Source of the DNA: Bacillus swezeyi
GTDB taxonomy: Bacteria > Bacillota > Bacilli > Bacillales > Bacillaceae
Length of the DNA stretch: 51,762 bases
Reading direction: 5' to 3'
Assembly: GCF_001969815.1 (NCBI RefSeq)
Contig: NZ_MRBK01000021.1
Coordinates: forward strand, 16,717-68,478
In this document: in pieces, positions 24,615-32,678 of the stretch
Numbering within the stretch: the stretch's first letter is position 1
Layout of the letters: each line of letters starts with the position of its first letter
Position numbers and translations under genes: made by a program
The notes under the pieces: generated by a model
Database searches by the model: none
Told to the model about the DNA's origin: nothing
What the model saw: only the letters and a program-made list of their open reading frames with translations

Positions 24615-24874
24615 TATCTCATGACCTCCCGGCGTCGCTCTGCCAACTCGTCAAACCATTTTTTATCTCCCAAATCCAAGGCAAGATCAATGAGCACCTG
24701 AAAATCTTTGTCCCTCAGTCGTTCATCGAGTTTCGTTACAGAATGGATAGAAACTCGCGGTAGAGTGCCAGAAGGAATCTGGACTAAAAGCACATCTTGT
24801 GCTTTGTCCATCACAAATGCATTTCCTTTGTATTTCCGTGTACTTATATAAATCCAATCGCCAATTCTAATCAC
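24614..24874 (-). CDS. IDEAL-domain phage protein
   Basis: 86 aa with a GTG start behind GGAGG/AGAGG. The N-terminal half is a small SH3-like beta unit (IRIGDWIYISTRKYKGNAFVMDK); the C-terminal half is a clear IDEAL motif (FQVLIDLALDLGDKKWFDELAERRR). IDEAL peptides mediate protein interactions in Firmicutes (e.g. YpiB, ComK-type regulators). Common in the early region of Bacillus phages. Confidence 0.82.
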   Translation of the reverse strand: MIRIGDWIYISTRKYKGNAFVMDKAQDVLLVQIPSGTLPRVSIHSVTKLDERLRDKDFQVLIDLALDLGDKKWFDELAERRREVMR

Positions 24875-24880
24875 TAACCT

Positions 24881-24985
24881 CTACCTCCCGTCATCAGATA
24901 GCCAGCTATGAATGAATCTTTGAATCTTCTCTTCTGGCGTGAATGTAATAAATGCTAAACATCGTAGTGATTGAAACACTCTCAT
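24881..24985 (-). CDS. tiny ORF coupled to the FbpA-like gene
   Basis: 34 aa (MRVFQSLRCLAFITFTPEEK at the start). Its ATG overlaps the stop of the preceding gene (TGATG) and CGGGAG lies just before. The coupling is the only support. Confidence 0.4.
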   Translation of the reverse strand: MRVFQSLRCLAFITFTPEEKIQRFIHSWLSDDGR

Positions 24986-25179
24986 CAATCTCCCGCCTCG
25001 CATGTCATTTTACGGCCAAAATCACATTTCACTTTTATGTGAAGCCACTCAAGCTCTGCAAGCGATAACTCATAGAGCTGACGGCCATCATCTGATTCAT
25101 ATTGACCATATCTGATAAGCTCATGAATCAAATAATCCTGCCGCTCACTGACGGTGTCTGTCGTTGATTTTTCACTCAA
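24985..25179 (-). CDS. FbpA-like small protein
   Basis: 64 aa from a TTG at 25179 behind AAAGGAGA; an ATG at 25215 overlaps the helicase gene and lacks a site. The motif LIHELIRYGQYESDDGRQLY followed by ELSLAELEWLHIKVKC matches the Fur-regulated basic protein A (FbpA) domain. Phage copies are common; function in the phage is unknown. Confidence 0.72.
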   Translation of the reverse strand: MSEKSTTDTVSERQDYLIHELIRYGQYESDDGRQLYELSLAELEWLHIKVKCDFGRKMTCEAGD

Positions 25180-25195
25180 TACGATTTCTCCTTTC

Positions 25196-26500
25196 TTATC
25201 CGGCCAAACCGGCATCCATCTGCCTGGAAAGGTTTAAAAACCTTCCGTATTCTTTGATAAAGCTTGCTTGTATCATGCCGGTCGGACCGTTCCGCTGCTT
25301 GGCAAGATCAATTTCAATAATGTTTTTTAGTTCAGAATTTTTGTTGTAGTAATCATCACGGTAAAGAAACATGACGACATCAGCATCTTGTTCGATGCTT
25401 CCGGACTCCCTTAAATCAGACATCATTGGCCGCTTATCCTGCCGCTGCTCTACCGCCCTGGATAATTGAGAAAGAAGAATGATCGGGATCTTGAATGCTC
25501 GGGCCATTTCCTTCAATTCCGCAGTAATGCTCCCGACCTCTAAGTCCCTTCTTTCATACTTCCCTATAGCTCTGATAAGCTGCAGATAGTCGATGATGAC
25601 CAAATGCTTTTGGTTATCCGGATTTTCTTTTTTCGTCTTTCGAATTTTTGAACGTATATCTGCCAGTGTTTGAGCAGGTTGATCGTGAATGTTGATATTC
25701 CAACTTTCATACTCTCCAATGGCTTTGGTTGCATTCTCATAATCGTGATCGCTAAAGAATTTTCGGGGATTCTTCCACTTCGATCCCTCGATGTTCCCAA
25801 GATTGCTGAGTAGACGGTGAGTTAATTGCTTGTCTGGCATTTCAAGTGAAAAAATGTCGGTCACTCCGCCTTTCTCACAATTTGATTTCCCCATGTGTAA
25901 TGCAAAAGCGGTCTTTCCCATCGATGGGCGAGCGGCTAACACAATTAAGTCACCATCCTGCCAGCCGCCTGTCATGGCGTTCAGATCGATTAAGCCAGTG
26001 TTTATGCCTGTGATGTCCTCCTTCTCCTCATGCATGTCGTTGTAAATCTCCATGAGGACATCCTGTTTCGTACGGTTTTTTTCAATTCCGATTTCTTGAA
26101 GCTCCATCGCTCGTTTATATAGCTCCGTGATCCCGTCGTCGGTCGGAGTATTTGCGAATTCAATCGCAATCTTTTTCATTTCTCGTAATCTATAAGTTTC
26201 GTAAATCAATGTCTGATAGGCCAAGAAATTGGCGGTGCTGGCCACTGCACTACCTAAGTCCGTTAAATATTGAAGGCCGCCTACTTGCTCAACGGAATCG
26301 CCTAATTTTGTAACCGTGGTAACCATATCAACGGACTTGCCGAGCTTTTCAACCTCACGCATGGCCTTAAAAATGACTTGATGTCTCGTTTCAGAAAAAT
26401 GCTCGGGCTGAAGAGACAATTCTTTAATCAGGTCACTTTCTACGAGAATACAGCCGAGCAGAGCCTGTTCAGCCTCAACGTTTTGGAGAATATTTTGCAT
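25196..26500 (-). CDS. replicative DNA helicase, DnaB/DnaC family
   Basis: 434 aa, full length. N-terminal DnaB domain (about 8-108, EAEQALLGCILVESDLI), RecA-like domain with Walker A ARPSMGKTAFAL (about 192-203), Walker B LVIIDYLQLI, and motif H4 DLRESGSIEQDADVVMFLYR. It unwinds phage DNA at the fork and needs the loader encoded just upstream, whose gene overlaps it by 26 bases. Confidence 0.94.
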   Translation of the reverse strand: MQNILQNVEAEQALLGCILVESDLIKELSLQPEHFSETRHQVIFKAMREVEKLGKSVDMVTTVTKLGDSVEQVGGLQYLTDLGSAVASTANFLAYQTLIYETYRLREMKKIAIEFANTPTDDGITELYKRAMELQEIGIEKNRTKQDVLMEIYNDMHEEKEDITGINTGLIDLNAMTGGWQDGDLIVLAARPSMGKTAFALHMGKSNCEKGGVTDIFSLEMPDKQLTHRLLSNLGNIEGSKWKNPRKFFSDHDYENATKAIGEYESWNINIHDQPAQTLADIRSKIRKTKKENPDNQKHLVIIDYLQLIRAIGKYERRDLEVGSITAELKEMARAFKIPIILLSQLSRAVEQRQDKRPMMSDLRESGSIEQDADVVMFLYRDDYYNKNSELKNIIEIDLAKQRNGPTGMIQASFIKEYGRFLNLSRQMDAGLAG

Positions 26501-26756
26501 TGCGTGCCCACTCTTTCTGTTTTGCTAAAAATTCGTTTTTCTCTGGCTGTCTGACTTTAATCTCAGCAATAGATGGTGGAAATCGATTATTTAAAATGTG
26601 CTCGTCCACTTTCGCGAGAACCGGCTCATATGGCAATTTGCTAAGATGATCAATCCAGAGTTCAATTCGCTTTTTACCAACATCGCCGGTTAAATCGAAT
26701 TTTGTATAAGCAGCAGCTATTCTTTGCAGGATCTCCATTGCCTGGTTCACTTCCAC
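26475..26756 (-). CDS. helicase loader, SPP1 G39P-like
   Basis: 93 aa, helical: AMEILQRIAAAYTKFDLTGDVGKKRIELWIDHLSKLPYEPVLAKVDEHILNNRFPPSIAEI matches the loader/inhibitor-of-helicase (G39P) domain including the R-F-P-P-S-I-A-E-I end. It lies between the initiator and the helicase, the order of SPP1 genes 38-39-40. It would recruit the helicase to the initiator at the origin. Confidence 0.82.
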   Translation of the reverse strand: MEVNQAMEILQRIAAAYTKFDLTGDVGKKRIELWIDHLSKLPYEPVLAKVDEHILNNRFPPSIAEIKVRQPEKNEFLAKQKEWARNAKYSPKR

Positions 26757-26758
26757 GT

Positions 26759-27571
26759 TTATCCCCCCATCTGAATGCCGTGCTCTCTGGCGTATTCGGC
26801 CAATGCATCGAAGCTGTTTTGTTTTTTCTTATTAGGGAACTCTTTGACATTCGATTGCTGTCGCTGAAGCTTGGCCCATCGATCAAGAATGCCTTTTTCA
26901 CAGTAAGCAAAAGATTTGATGGTGTCGGCACGATGTTTCAGCTTGTACTCATCGAATATTTCATCAATCCATTTCAAGATATATTCCAAAGGTATTTTGT
27001 CTTTAAGAAGTCGATTGATCGACTGAGAATCCATAGGCGATAAAAACAAGCTACCTTTCCGCTGCAGAAATTTGTTTTCAATTTGTTGAAAAGCTGAGTA
27101 TTTCTCTTCCTCTTCTTCTCTTCTTAAATTCTTTAATTCTTGTTTTTGTTCCGCGATCGTTCCGTGATCGTTCTGCGGTCGTTTCGCTAAAGGTTCATTA
27201 TCCGTTTCGTGAAACGATTCATCTGTAAGGCTAAACCCTTGATACAATTGATATTTAACGATGGTAAACAACGTTCCGCTATCCGTTTCACTAACGGTGA
27301 TCATTCCGTTTTTCACGAGTTTTTTCACAGAACGTAAAATGGTGCTTTTTGAGACTTTTTTAAACGCCCGTCCTTCTTTAAATTCAAGGTCGTCACATAA
27401 TTTTGAATAGGATCTTATGTACTGACCTTTTTTCAGTTCAATACCGTTAATTTTTATTCCGTCCTTATGACTTGCTTTAAGCAGAAGTAAGGTGAACAGC
27501 CGAAATGTCGTTACATCACTCCATATTTCATGATCAACTATCTTCCGGTGTAGCTTAATCCATCCCTGCAC
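26759..27571 (-). CDS. phage replication initiator (G38P/DnaD-like)
   Basis: 270 aa. N-terminal winged helix (1-115: GWIKLHRKIVDHEIWSDVTTFRLFTLLLLKASHKDG, VSKSTILRSVKKLVKNGMI), typical of phage replisome organisers. C-terminal helical part (about 165-240) resembles DnaD-type binding regions. The linker is encoded by tandem 11-bp repeats (27148-27191) that look like origin iterons. Gene order initiator-loader-helicase follows SPP1. Confidence 0.87.
   Translation of the reverse strand: MQGWIKLHRKIVDHEIWSDVTTFRLFTLLLLKASHKDGIKINGIELKKGQYIRSYSKLCDDLEFKEGRAFKKVSKSTILRSVKKLVKNGMITVSETDSGTLFTIVKYQLYQGFSLTDESFHETDNEPLAKRPQNDHGTIAEQKQELKNLRREEEEEKYSAFQQIENKFLQRKGSLFLSPMDSQSINRLLKDKIPLEYILKWIDEIFDEYKLKHRADTIKSFAYCEKGILDRWAKLQRQQSNVKEFPNKKKQNSFDALAEYAREHGIQMGG
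27148..27191. repeat. tandem 11-bp iterons, candidate phage replication origin
   Basis: Four consecutive units inside the initiator gene: GTTCCGCGATC, GTTCCGTGATC, GTTCTGCGGTC and the diverged GTTTCGCTAAA. Related GTTCCGCTATC and CGTTTC words follow at about 27205-27310. SPP1-like and many Bacillus phages keep their origin in the initiator gene in just this way. Confidence 0.7.
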
Positions 27572-27572
27572 G

Positions 27573-27746
27573 TCAATCTCCTCCTTTCTGTTTACAAAGA
27601 GCTGTCATGCCGCTGATGCGGACTAAATATAAATTAGGTTCACTTGCCCTTAGGTATCCCTCAACATAGGCGCGGAACAATTCAGCCCGGTTAGAAGCCC
27701 CTTCCGTCATCCACTTGTAACAGAAGGGAATTGCCACCTTAATCAT
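27573..27746 (-). CDS. small phage protein of unknown function
   Basis: 57 aa from the ATG at 27746, which overlaps the end of recT (GATGATTAA); an ATG at 27761 is also possible. Contains a helical segment ASNRAELFRAYVEGYLRASEP and a C-terminal RISGMTALCKQKGGD. No family recognised; position between recT and the initiator. Confidence 0.6.
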   Translation of the reverse strand: MIKVAIPFCYKWMTEGASNRAELFRAYVEGYLRASEPNLYLVRISGMTALCKQKGGD

Positions 27747-28689
27747 CGAATGGGAACTCATCCTGCTTGATGTTTATAGGCTCGCCATTGAATGGATCAG
27801 CGTCGTCCTGCACGCTTGGTTTTACTTCTTGATTTTCTTCTTTTGTCTGTTCGGGTTCAGGGGCATTGATAACCGGGACATCTGAACTCCCGTGAACTAA
27901 TTCATCATCATATACTGACTGTGCTTCTGCTGTTATATCCTTACGAACCGTCTCATCCTGAGAAACTTGTTGCTGAATTTCTATGCTTATCGGAAGGTAC
28001 TTCCACATACGACGAATGACAGTTTTCTTTGCCATTTCTTCATAGTCTGTTTTCCATGGGCCGTTATCCTTCGATTTACTCCGTTTACGCACGTTTTCAA
28101 CATCTTGCTTGCTGAATACCTCGAATTGATAACCCCCGTCTTTAAAGTGGGCAACTGCATAAACATGAGTCATAGCCCCTCTGTGACCTGTAGCCGGTTT
28201 ATGAATCAGCTTGGGATGCAGCCCCAATTCATAGACAAAATCATCGGCTTCATGGACAGTATGAGCATATATGCTTTGTATATGTCCTGATCGCCTGGCA
28301 AGGTCAATCATGCCTTTATAACCAATGATGAACTGAACCTCTTTTACCCATTGATCTGGCGCTCCATTTTGACCTTTAATTTTTCTATTGAATGGTACAA
28401 GATAACAGTGTCCTACTATCCCGGGTTCGAGTCCTAACTGGGCAGACTGCATAACTGCACCAAGTAATGAAGCTGGTGAACACTCTTGCAATGCTGGATT
28501 GTTTCTAATTGTTGTTAAAACAATTCTTGTAATTCGCTCTGGTGTAATGTGTTTCGGCAAAGCTTTTTGAAGCTCTGGCTGCAGTTTCTTAAGATAACCT
28601 GCAATAGTTTTAGGTTCTTCCTCTGATTGTGTTTGAACAGCATTAACTTTATTTGCTAACTGATTACGAATATCTGCGTTTTTAGCCAT
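27739..28689 (-). CDS. recT: RecT-family single-strand annealing protein (YqaK)
   Basis: 316 aa. RecT core (about 45-235): RITRIVLTTIRNNPALQECSP, SLLGAVMQSAQLGLEPG, QFIIGYKGMIDLARRSG, and KTVIRRMWKYLPIS. The acidic C-terminal tail ends DEFPFDD, like single-strand-binding-protein-interacting tails. With the YqaJ exonuclease it forms the two-component recombination system of skin-type phages; start overlaps the yqaJ stop. Confidence 0.95.
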   Translation of the reverse strand: MAKNADIRNQLANKVNAVQTQSEEEPKTIAGYLKKLQPELQKALPKHITPERITRIVLTTIRNNPALQECSPASLLGAVMQSAQLGLEPGIVGHCYLVPFNRKIKGQNGAPDQWVKEVQFIIGYKGMIDLARRSGHIQSIYAHTVHEADDFVYELGLHPKLIHKPATGHRGAMTHVYAVAHFKDGGYQFEVFSKQDVENVRKRSKSKDNGPWKTDYEEMAKKTVIRRMWKYLPISIEIQQQVSQDETVRKDITAEAQSVYDDELVHGSSDVPVINAPEPEQTKEENQEVKPSVQDDADPFNGEPINIKQDEFPFDD

Positions 28690-29632
28690 TTTCTTTAAGC
28701 TCCTTTACGCTGAATCTTCTATGAGTTGAAGGTTTAGTGAATTTTTCAAAGAGTTCAGGGTGTTCAGCAGCGAATGCTTTTTTATCAAAACGGATAGCCG
28801 TGACAGTTTTCCAGATGACTCGGACATTGCCGACATTCCCGGTCTCATATTCCCCTAGCATCCCCTTTAATTGGTTTTCTGCTTCTTTCAGCTGTTCTTT
28901 TGCTTTTTTCTCTTCGGCCTTGGCCTCTTTATAGCGATCAATCAGTTCATTCGCCGCAAGAGGCAGTTCTTTTTCGTCCTCAAGGCCAACAGGATACATA
29001 TAAGTTAAAAGCTCTGTGGAAGCCTCAGAACCATCAAACATAGGGGGAATCTCATTCAGGACATGGTTTTCCCAAAATTCTTTTTCAACCTGAATGAGGT
29101 ACTTGATAAGCTCTTCGTCCCGTTCTATCTTCTTATAAACGAATTTGTTTCCGCCGATTAAAACAGCAATCCACCAAGCTTTAAAACCTGTCACCGCCAT
29201 ATAATGCTGGCATTGGACCAGATAGGCTTCTGGAACTTCCTCACCGTCCCAGTCGTTCTTGAGGTATTCTGACGCTGTTTTACATTCTAGACCCACCTGT
29301 TCACCAACAATGAGCCTGTCTACGTTGGCAAGCATAAAAGGATAATCAGGATGCTGCAGAATGGCCTTGCGACGGCGTACCTTTTTACCCGTCCGCTTTG
29401 AAAACTCCCTGGCAACCGTCTCCTCGAGAATATTGCCCCAATATGCTGCCTCGCCTGATGAATCCTCTTTCGGAGCCTGCCCAACCTTATCCAGATAGAC
29501 AGACATTGGTGTTTTCCACTTACTCAGCCCGGCAATGGCCGCGGCGTCAGATCCACCGATACCTGCTCGCCGCGCTTCAAGCCATTGTTCCTCTGTCATG
29601 TTCTCTGTTGGCATGTAAACCTGTGCCAGCAT
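28682..29632 (-). CDS. yqaJ: YqaJ-type lambda-like exonuclease
   Basis: 316 aa from the ATG at 29632 (a TTG just upstream at 29635 is an alternative). Nuclease motifs: RRAGIGGSDAAAIAGLSKW, YWGNILEETVAREF, FMLANVDRLIV and VGLECKTA (the D ... E-x-K active site). C-terminal coiled coil (about 225-270). It resects double-strand ends for RecT. Confidence 0.94.
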   Translation of the reverse strand: MLAQVYMPTENMTEEQWLEARRAGIGGSDAAAIAGLSKWKTPMSVYLDKVGQAPKEDSSGEAAYWGNILEETVAREFSKRTGKKVRRRKAILQHPDYPFMLANVDRLIVGEQVGLECKTASEYLKNDWDGEEVPEAYLVQCQHYMAVTGFKAWWIAVLIGGNKFVYKKIERDEELIKYLIQVEKEFWENHVLNEIPPMFDGSEASTELLTYMYPVGLEDEKELPLAANELIDRYKEAKAEEKKAKEQLKEAENQLKGMLGEYETGNVGNVRVIWKTVTAIRFDKKAFAAEHPELFEKFTKPSTHRRFSVKELKENG

Positions 29633-29811
29633 CAAACACCCACCCTTCCACGGAAGCTATTCAATTGAAGGTAACGTTCAAACTGTTCCTTTGTATCGAA
29701 TTGAAAAGCAGGCTTACGGTCTTTCACAGTGATTACACCCTTTACTTCTGATAAACGCCATTGATCAAATCGATCTGAACTAAAATTAATGATTCCATAT
29801 GGTTTTGCCAT
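29632..29811 (-). CDS. small phage protein, 59 aa, before yqaJ
   Basis: 59 aa starting MAKPYGIINFSSDRFDQWRL, GGAGG nine bases before the ATG, stop overlapping the yqaJ start. Beta-rich with a C-terminal KEQFERYLQLNSFRGR helix. Function unknown; it is coupled to the exonuclease gene. Confidence 0.65.
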   Translation of the reverse strand: MAKPYGIINFSSDRFDQWRLSEVKGVITVKDRKPAFQFDTKEQFERYLQLNSFRGRVGV

Positions 29812-29907
29812 GTATGGAAACCTCCTTGTTTTTCATGAGGCATTTTGATAAACTATCATCAAGAATCGTGTGTATTACGAAAGAGCCCACTTAAGCCCTT
29901 TCACCAC

Positions 29908-29935
29908 CCACTTGTGCAGAGTGGGATTTTTTTTA
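29908..29935 (+). terminator. rightward terminator with no visible rightward gene
   Basis: CCCACT-tgtgcag-AGTGGG followed by ATTTTTTTT on the plus strand, although all genes here run leftward. It would end an unannotated antisense RNA coming from the 29.6-29.9 kb region. Confidence 0.5.
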
Positions 29936-30148
29936 TTTGCCCGTATAAAATTCAAATTCAAGCTCCTCTTTTAAATAGCGCGGAAGATTATCGATATAAA
30001 TGATTTCGCCTTGGTTTTTATCCAAGACATAATCATCATGAACAAGCGATACCTCTTCCCCATAGAAATCCCTAACCGTCTTATCCTTTTTCGGAAAAGA
30101 CGCAGGATAACCAGTCCGCTCAATTTGAGTAATTAACGGATGCTCCAT
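29933..30148 (-). CDS. YqaI-like small phage protein
   Basis: 71 aa, acidic: MEHPLITQIERTGYP at the N-terminus, then YGEEVSLVHDDYVLDKNQGEIIYIDNL and a short helix. The E-H-P-x-I-x-Q-x-x-R-T-G-Y-P opening is that of YqaI-type proteins next to yqaJ in skin-type elements. Function unknown. Confidence 0.65.
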   Translation of the reverse strand: MEHPLITQIERTGYPASFPKKDKTVRDFYGEEVSLVHDDYVLDKNQGEIIYIDNLPRYLKEELEFEFYTGK

Positions 30149-30159
30149 ACTAGCCCTCC

Positions 30160-30354
30160 TTACAATTTGTGTTTGTTTAACGCCTCGGAAAGTTCTAAAG
30201 CTGTCTGTCCCATTGCCTCTTGAAGAACTTCTTCTCCTACCTCATATGAAAACAACTCGGCTCTAGTCTTTGCTGCACAGATGGCCATACGAAGTTCTCC
30301 AACAACTTTCGTGGCATGAACCAATTCCTCTACAGAATCAAATGTTGCACCCAT
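30160..30354 (-). CDS. small helical phage protein
   Basis: 64 aa, fully helical: FDSVEELVHATKVVGELRMAICAAKTRAEL. AAGAAGGTG precedes the ATG. It holds the place of the small regulators near yqaI/yqaH in skin. No firm family. The 137 bases between this gene and the next contain only short, poorly supported ORFs. Confidence 0.6.
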   Translation of the reverse strand: MGATFDSVEELVHATKVVGELRMAICAAKTRAELFSYEVGEEVLQEAMGQTALELSEALNKHKL

Positions 30355-30491
30355 AATTTCACCTTCTTTCCGATGCTTGTGCGCATCGTCACAGCCAGGA
30401 ACGGAGAAAACGGAGGGTATACAAAAGGAATGGATACGTCCCCGGCCATGACGACAAGCACAAGTACGCTTGCCGATTTTCAGATAAAGCT

Positions 30492-30683
30492 TTATAATGA
30501 ATTCACAACATCTTTGGTTGAAGCAGTGAGCGTGCCGGCTTGCTGCTTTTTCATTTCATTTAATGACTTCTTGATTTCTGCCTCTGCGAGTAAAACCAGA
30601 GCTGGATTTTCTCTCGCTCTCTTACAATCTTCACGAACCTGTGATCCTTTCATTAATCGACTTGCAGTAAGAACAAAGTTCAT
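30492..30683 (-). CDS. small helical phage protein
   Basis: 63 aa, charged and helical (REDCKRARENPALVLLAEAE), ending VVNSL. It follows the 90-aa gene by one codon and is coupled to it. Function unknown. Confidence 0.55.
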   Translation of the reverse strand: MNFVLTASRLMKGSQVREDCKRARENPALVLLAEAEIKKSLNEMKKQQAGTLTASTKDVVNSL

Positions 30684-30956
30684 TTAAAACATCCTTTCCA
30701 ATTTTTCAATTAGTTCTGTTGGAGATTGAGACTGATTTATAATCTGTATAGCACTTGAAAATTTACGCTTGTTTTCTCTTAATCTCTTAAGCTCGTTATG
30801 TGATTTTTGAATATCTCTAATCGCATTGTCTGCCTTTCCTGAATCGCCTTCATGTATTGCTATGATCAACATTCTTGCTAACTCTTCAATACAAATCATC
30901 TCGATAGCTGCTTGTCTCAAATCTGATTGAAGAAACTGATTTAGATTTATTTTCAC
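30684..30956 (-). CDS. helical early phage protein
   Basis: 90 aa from a GTG at 30956 that overlaps the stop of the upstream HTH gene (GTGA). Two helical halves: FLQSDLRQAAIEMICIEELARMLIIAIHEG and AIRDIQKSHNELKRLRENKRKF. The longer frame to 31064 runs inside the HTH gene and is rejected. Function unknown. Confidence 0.6.
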   Translation of the reverse strand: MKINLNQFLQSDLRQAAIEMICIEELARMLIIAIHEGDSGKADNAIRDIQKSHNELKRLRENKRKFSSAIQIINQSQSPTELIEKLERMF

Positions 30957-31471
30957 TCCGTAACCCATCCCCTTGCTTTCCACGTTATCCCGCGCTTTCG
31001 GTAACATTCTTTCAGAGAAATCCCATATTCCTTGCAAAGCAAAGCAGCTAAATTTTTTGCCCACGCCTCAACGTCAAGGAGCTCTTTTATGGCTTCTTTT
31101 ACACGCTCCTTTTCCTCAACAGATACTATTTTCGGGTTCTTTACAAAGCTGACTTCGTGAAGGGTCCGAATTACCTCTTGCGCCTCATTGACCATGATTT
31201 CTTCAAAAGCCAAACGATGTCTTTCAACACTATCGCCTGAAAAAACAGGCGGCGCACATCCATCTGAAAAATGAAACATGACTCCCATTGCAAAAAATGG
31301 TTGATCAAATTTCCTTAAAGCTGCTTCAGCAACATCAAAAGGCATCTTTCGTCTGTCATTTTTCATATGACTGACCATTTGTTCTGACACATTCAAGTCA
31401 AGGGCTAATTGACTGCCGGTCATCTTCTCAGCATCAAGAAGATGACGTATTGAGCGGCTAATCTTTGACAT
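30953..31471 (-). CDS. XRE-type regulator of the early operon
   Basis: 172 aa. N-terminal HTH (about 5-55): IRHLLDAEKMTGSQLALDL, NVSEQMVSHMKNDRRKMPFDVAEAALRKF. The C-terminal part is helical (EEIMVNEAQEVIRTLHEV, EKERVKEAIKELLDVEAWAKNLAALLCKEYGISL) and resembles early skin-type proteins. It lies directly behind the Xis-like gene and probably controls early genes or contacts the replication machinery. Confidence 0.75.
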   Translation of the reverse strand: MSKISRSIRHLLDAEKMTGSQLALDLNVSEQMVSHMKNDRRKMPFDVAEAALRKFDQPFFAMGVMFHFSDGCAPPVFSGDSVERHRLAFEEIMVNEAQEVIRTLHEVSFVKNPKIVSVEEKERVKEAIKELLDVEAWAKNLAALLCKEYGISLKECYRKRGITWKARGWVTE

Positions 31472-31561
31472 TTCAATTCCTCTCTTTCGTTTGTATAGAA
31501 TTCCTCATTTTTATATACAATTAATGGATGTAAGCTTTATTTAGGGTAGGGCTAATATTGG

Positions 31562-31762
31562 TTAGAGTGACTCACATGCCTTCTCAATAATTTTGTTTTC
31601 TTGAGCATTAATCCAGGCATCAATACTAGGCCTTGTAAAAAAGATGCGCTTCCGAACACGAAAGTGTGGTATCTGATTTTCTCTAACCATTGCGTAGATG
31701 GTGTCATGGTGTACTCCCAAATAGTCAGCAGCTTCTTGTACAGTTAAAGTATTGCGTGTCAT
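31562..31762 (-). CDS. excisionase-like HTH protein
   Basis: 66 aa from the ATG at 31762 behind TTAGGAGG; the longer frame overlaps the Cro-like gene. HTH_17/excisionase domain: LTVQEAADYLGVHHDTIYAMVRENQIPHFRVRKRIFFTRPSIDAWI, in the usual order. It may direct excision with the integrase at 33850-35052, or act as an early regulator. Confidence 0.83.
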   Translation of the reverse strand: MTRNTLTVQEAADYLGVHHDTIYAMVRENQIPHFRVRKRIFFTRPSIDAWINAQENKIIEKACESL

Positions 31763-31772
31763 ATTTAACCTC

Positions 31773-32012
31773 CTAAGCTGAATCAAATCTGCTTCCATTT
31801 TGTAAACTGTAGGCAACATCATCTATAAAAAAAATTTCTCTTGGATCTTTATCAAAAAAGTTTCCGATTTTAATCACAATTTCACCTGAAGTATTTGAAC
31901 CTTTCTCAATAGCAGCAATAGTGTACCTAGATACACCAATTTCTTTAGCCAGCTGTTCTTGCGTTAAATCAAACTCTTCACTTTTGCGAAGATATTTAAC
32001 TCTATTTTTCAA
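31773..32012 (-). CDS. Cro-like XRE regulator
   Basis: 79 aa. HTH at residues 16-40: LTQEQLAKEIGVSRYTIAAIEKG. It is the first gene leftward from the switch, divergent from the ImmR-like repressor, and driven by a consensus promoter (32058-32086) that carries the GGCAACA operator. Role: Cro function, shutting off the repressor side. Confidence 0.87.
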   Translation of the reverse strand: MKNRVKYLRKSEEFDLTQEQLAKEIGVSRYTIAAIEKGSNTSGEIVIKIGNFFDKDPREIFFIDDVAYSLQNGSRFDSA

Positions 32013-32033
32013 TATGGATTCACCTCACTTTTT

Positions 32034-32086
32034 TGTTGCCTGTTGTTTACGATACAAATTGTACACCTAAGGCAACAAACTGTCAA
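32034..32086 (-). promoter_or_regulatory. lytic promoter and operators of the genetic switch
   Basis: TTGACA (32081-32086), 17-bp spacer, TACAAT (32058-32063), read leftward into the Cro-like gene. A repeated box AGGCAACA occurs in the spacer (32070-32077), inverted just downstream of the -10 (TGTTGCCT, 32034-32041), and again before the repressor gene (32059 side copy at 32159-32166). These are the likely repressor/Cro operators. Confidence 0.75.
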
Positions 32087-32158
32087 CTAAGTACAACAAA
32101 AAAGTTTTTGTTCCCTATTTTTTTATTTGTCAGTTTTGGTTTACAATATGTTATACAA

Positions 32159-32166
32159 AGGCAACA
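32159..32166. promoter_or_regulatory. third GGCAACA operator box, repressor side
   Basis: AGGCAACA, 17 bases before the repressor start, overlapping its probable 5' leader. Binding here would give autoregulation of the repressor or Cro repression. Confidence 0.55.
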
Positions 32167-32183
32167 TAAGGAGAAATAATATT

Positions 32184-32663
32184 ATGAATGAATTGGGTAG
32201 CCTGCTTAGGAACTTACGCGGAAAGCTTTCACTTAGAAAAGCAGCCGAATTAACGGGATTAAGTCATACGTATATTGCTGATGTTGAAAAAGGAGTTAAA
32301 CACGGAACAAAGACACCTGTAAAACCCTCCCCCGAGACATTAAAAAGATTTGCTAAAGCATATGACTATCCTTATGAGGAGCTTTTAAGAGCCGCCGGCT
32401 ATATAGATAAGAAAGAAGAGTCAGATTGGGATTCAAATCTTCCTGAACTAACTGAAAAAGATGAGAAAGACATTGCCCGGGATTTAGAAAAGATTATAAA
32501 CAATCTCGAAAGTGAAAATGGTTACTCTCATTACGATGGTCAAACTATCGATGATATGGATCCCGAGGATAAAGAACTTTTAATCGAGTCGCTAAAGAAT
32601 TCTATGCGTTTAGCTAAACGGATGGCAAAACAAAAATTCACCCCGAAAAAATATAGAAAGTAG
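32184..32663 (+). CDS. ImmR-like XRE phage repressor
   Basis: 159 aa from the ATG at 32184 behind AAGGAG; the longer frame starts upstream of the site. HTH at about 14-45: LSLRKAAELTGLSHTYIADVEKGVKHGTK; a long charged C-terminal helical region (EKDEKDIARDLEKIINNLE ...) without a peptidase domain. It is followed by an ImmA-type protease, as in ICEBs1 and phi105, so derepression probably occurs by cleavage of this protein. It should keep the lytic promoter at 32058-32086 closed. Confidence 0.88.
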   Translation: MNELGSLLRNLRGKLSLRKAAELTGLSHTYIADVEKGVKHGTKTPVKPSPETLKRFAKAYDYPYEELLRAAGYIDKKEESDWDSNLPELTEKDEKDIARDLEKIINNLESENGYSHYDGQTIDDMDPEDKELLIESLKNSMRLAKRMAKQKFTPKKYRK

Positions 32664-32678
32664 GAGTGAGAAAGAGTA

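Noticed and set aside
27148..27191. CRISPR-like repeats
   Set aside because: Units of 11 bp follow each other without spacers and lie in a coding gene; iterons fit better.
30364..30480. 39-aa leftward ORF between two small early genes
   Set aside because: It overlaps the start of the next gene and shows no ribosome site or recognisable features.
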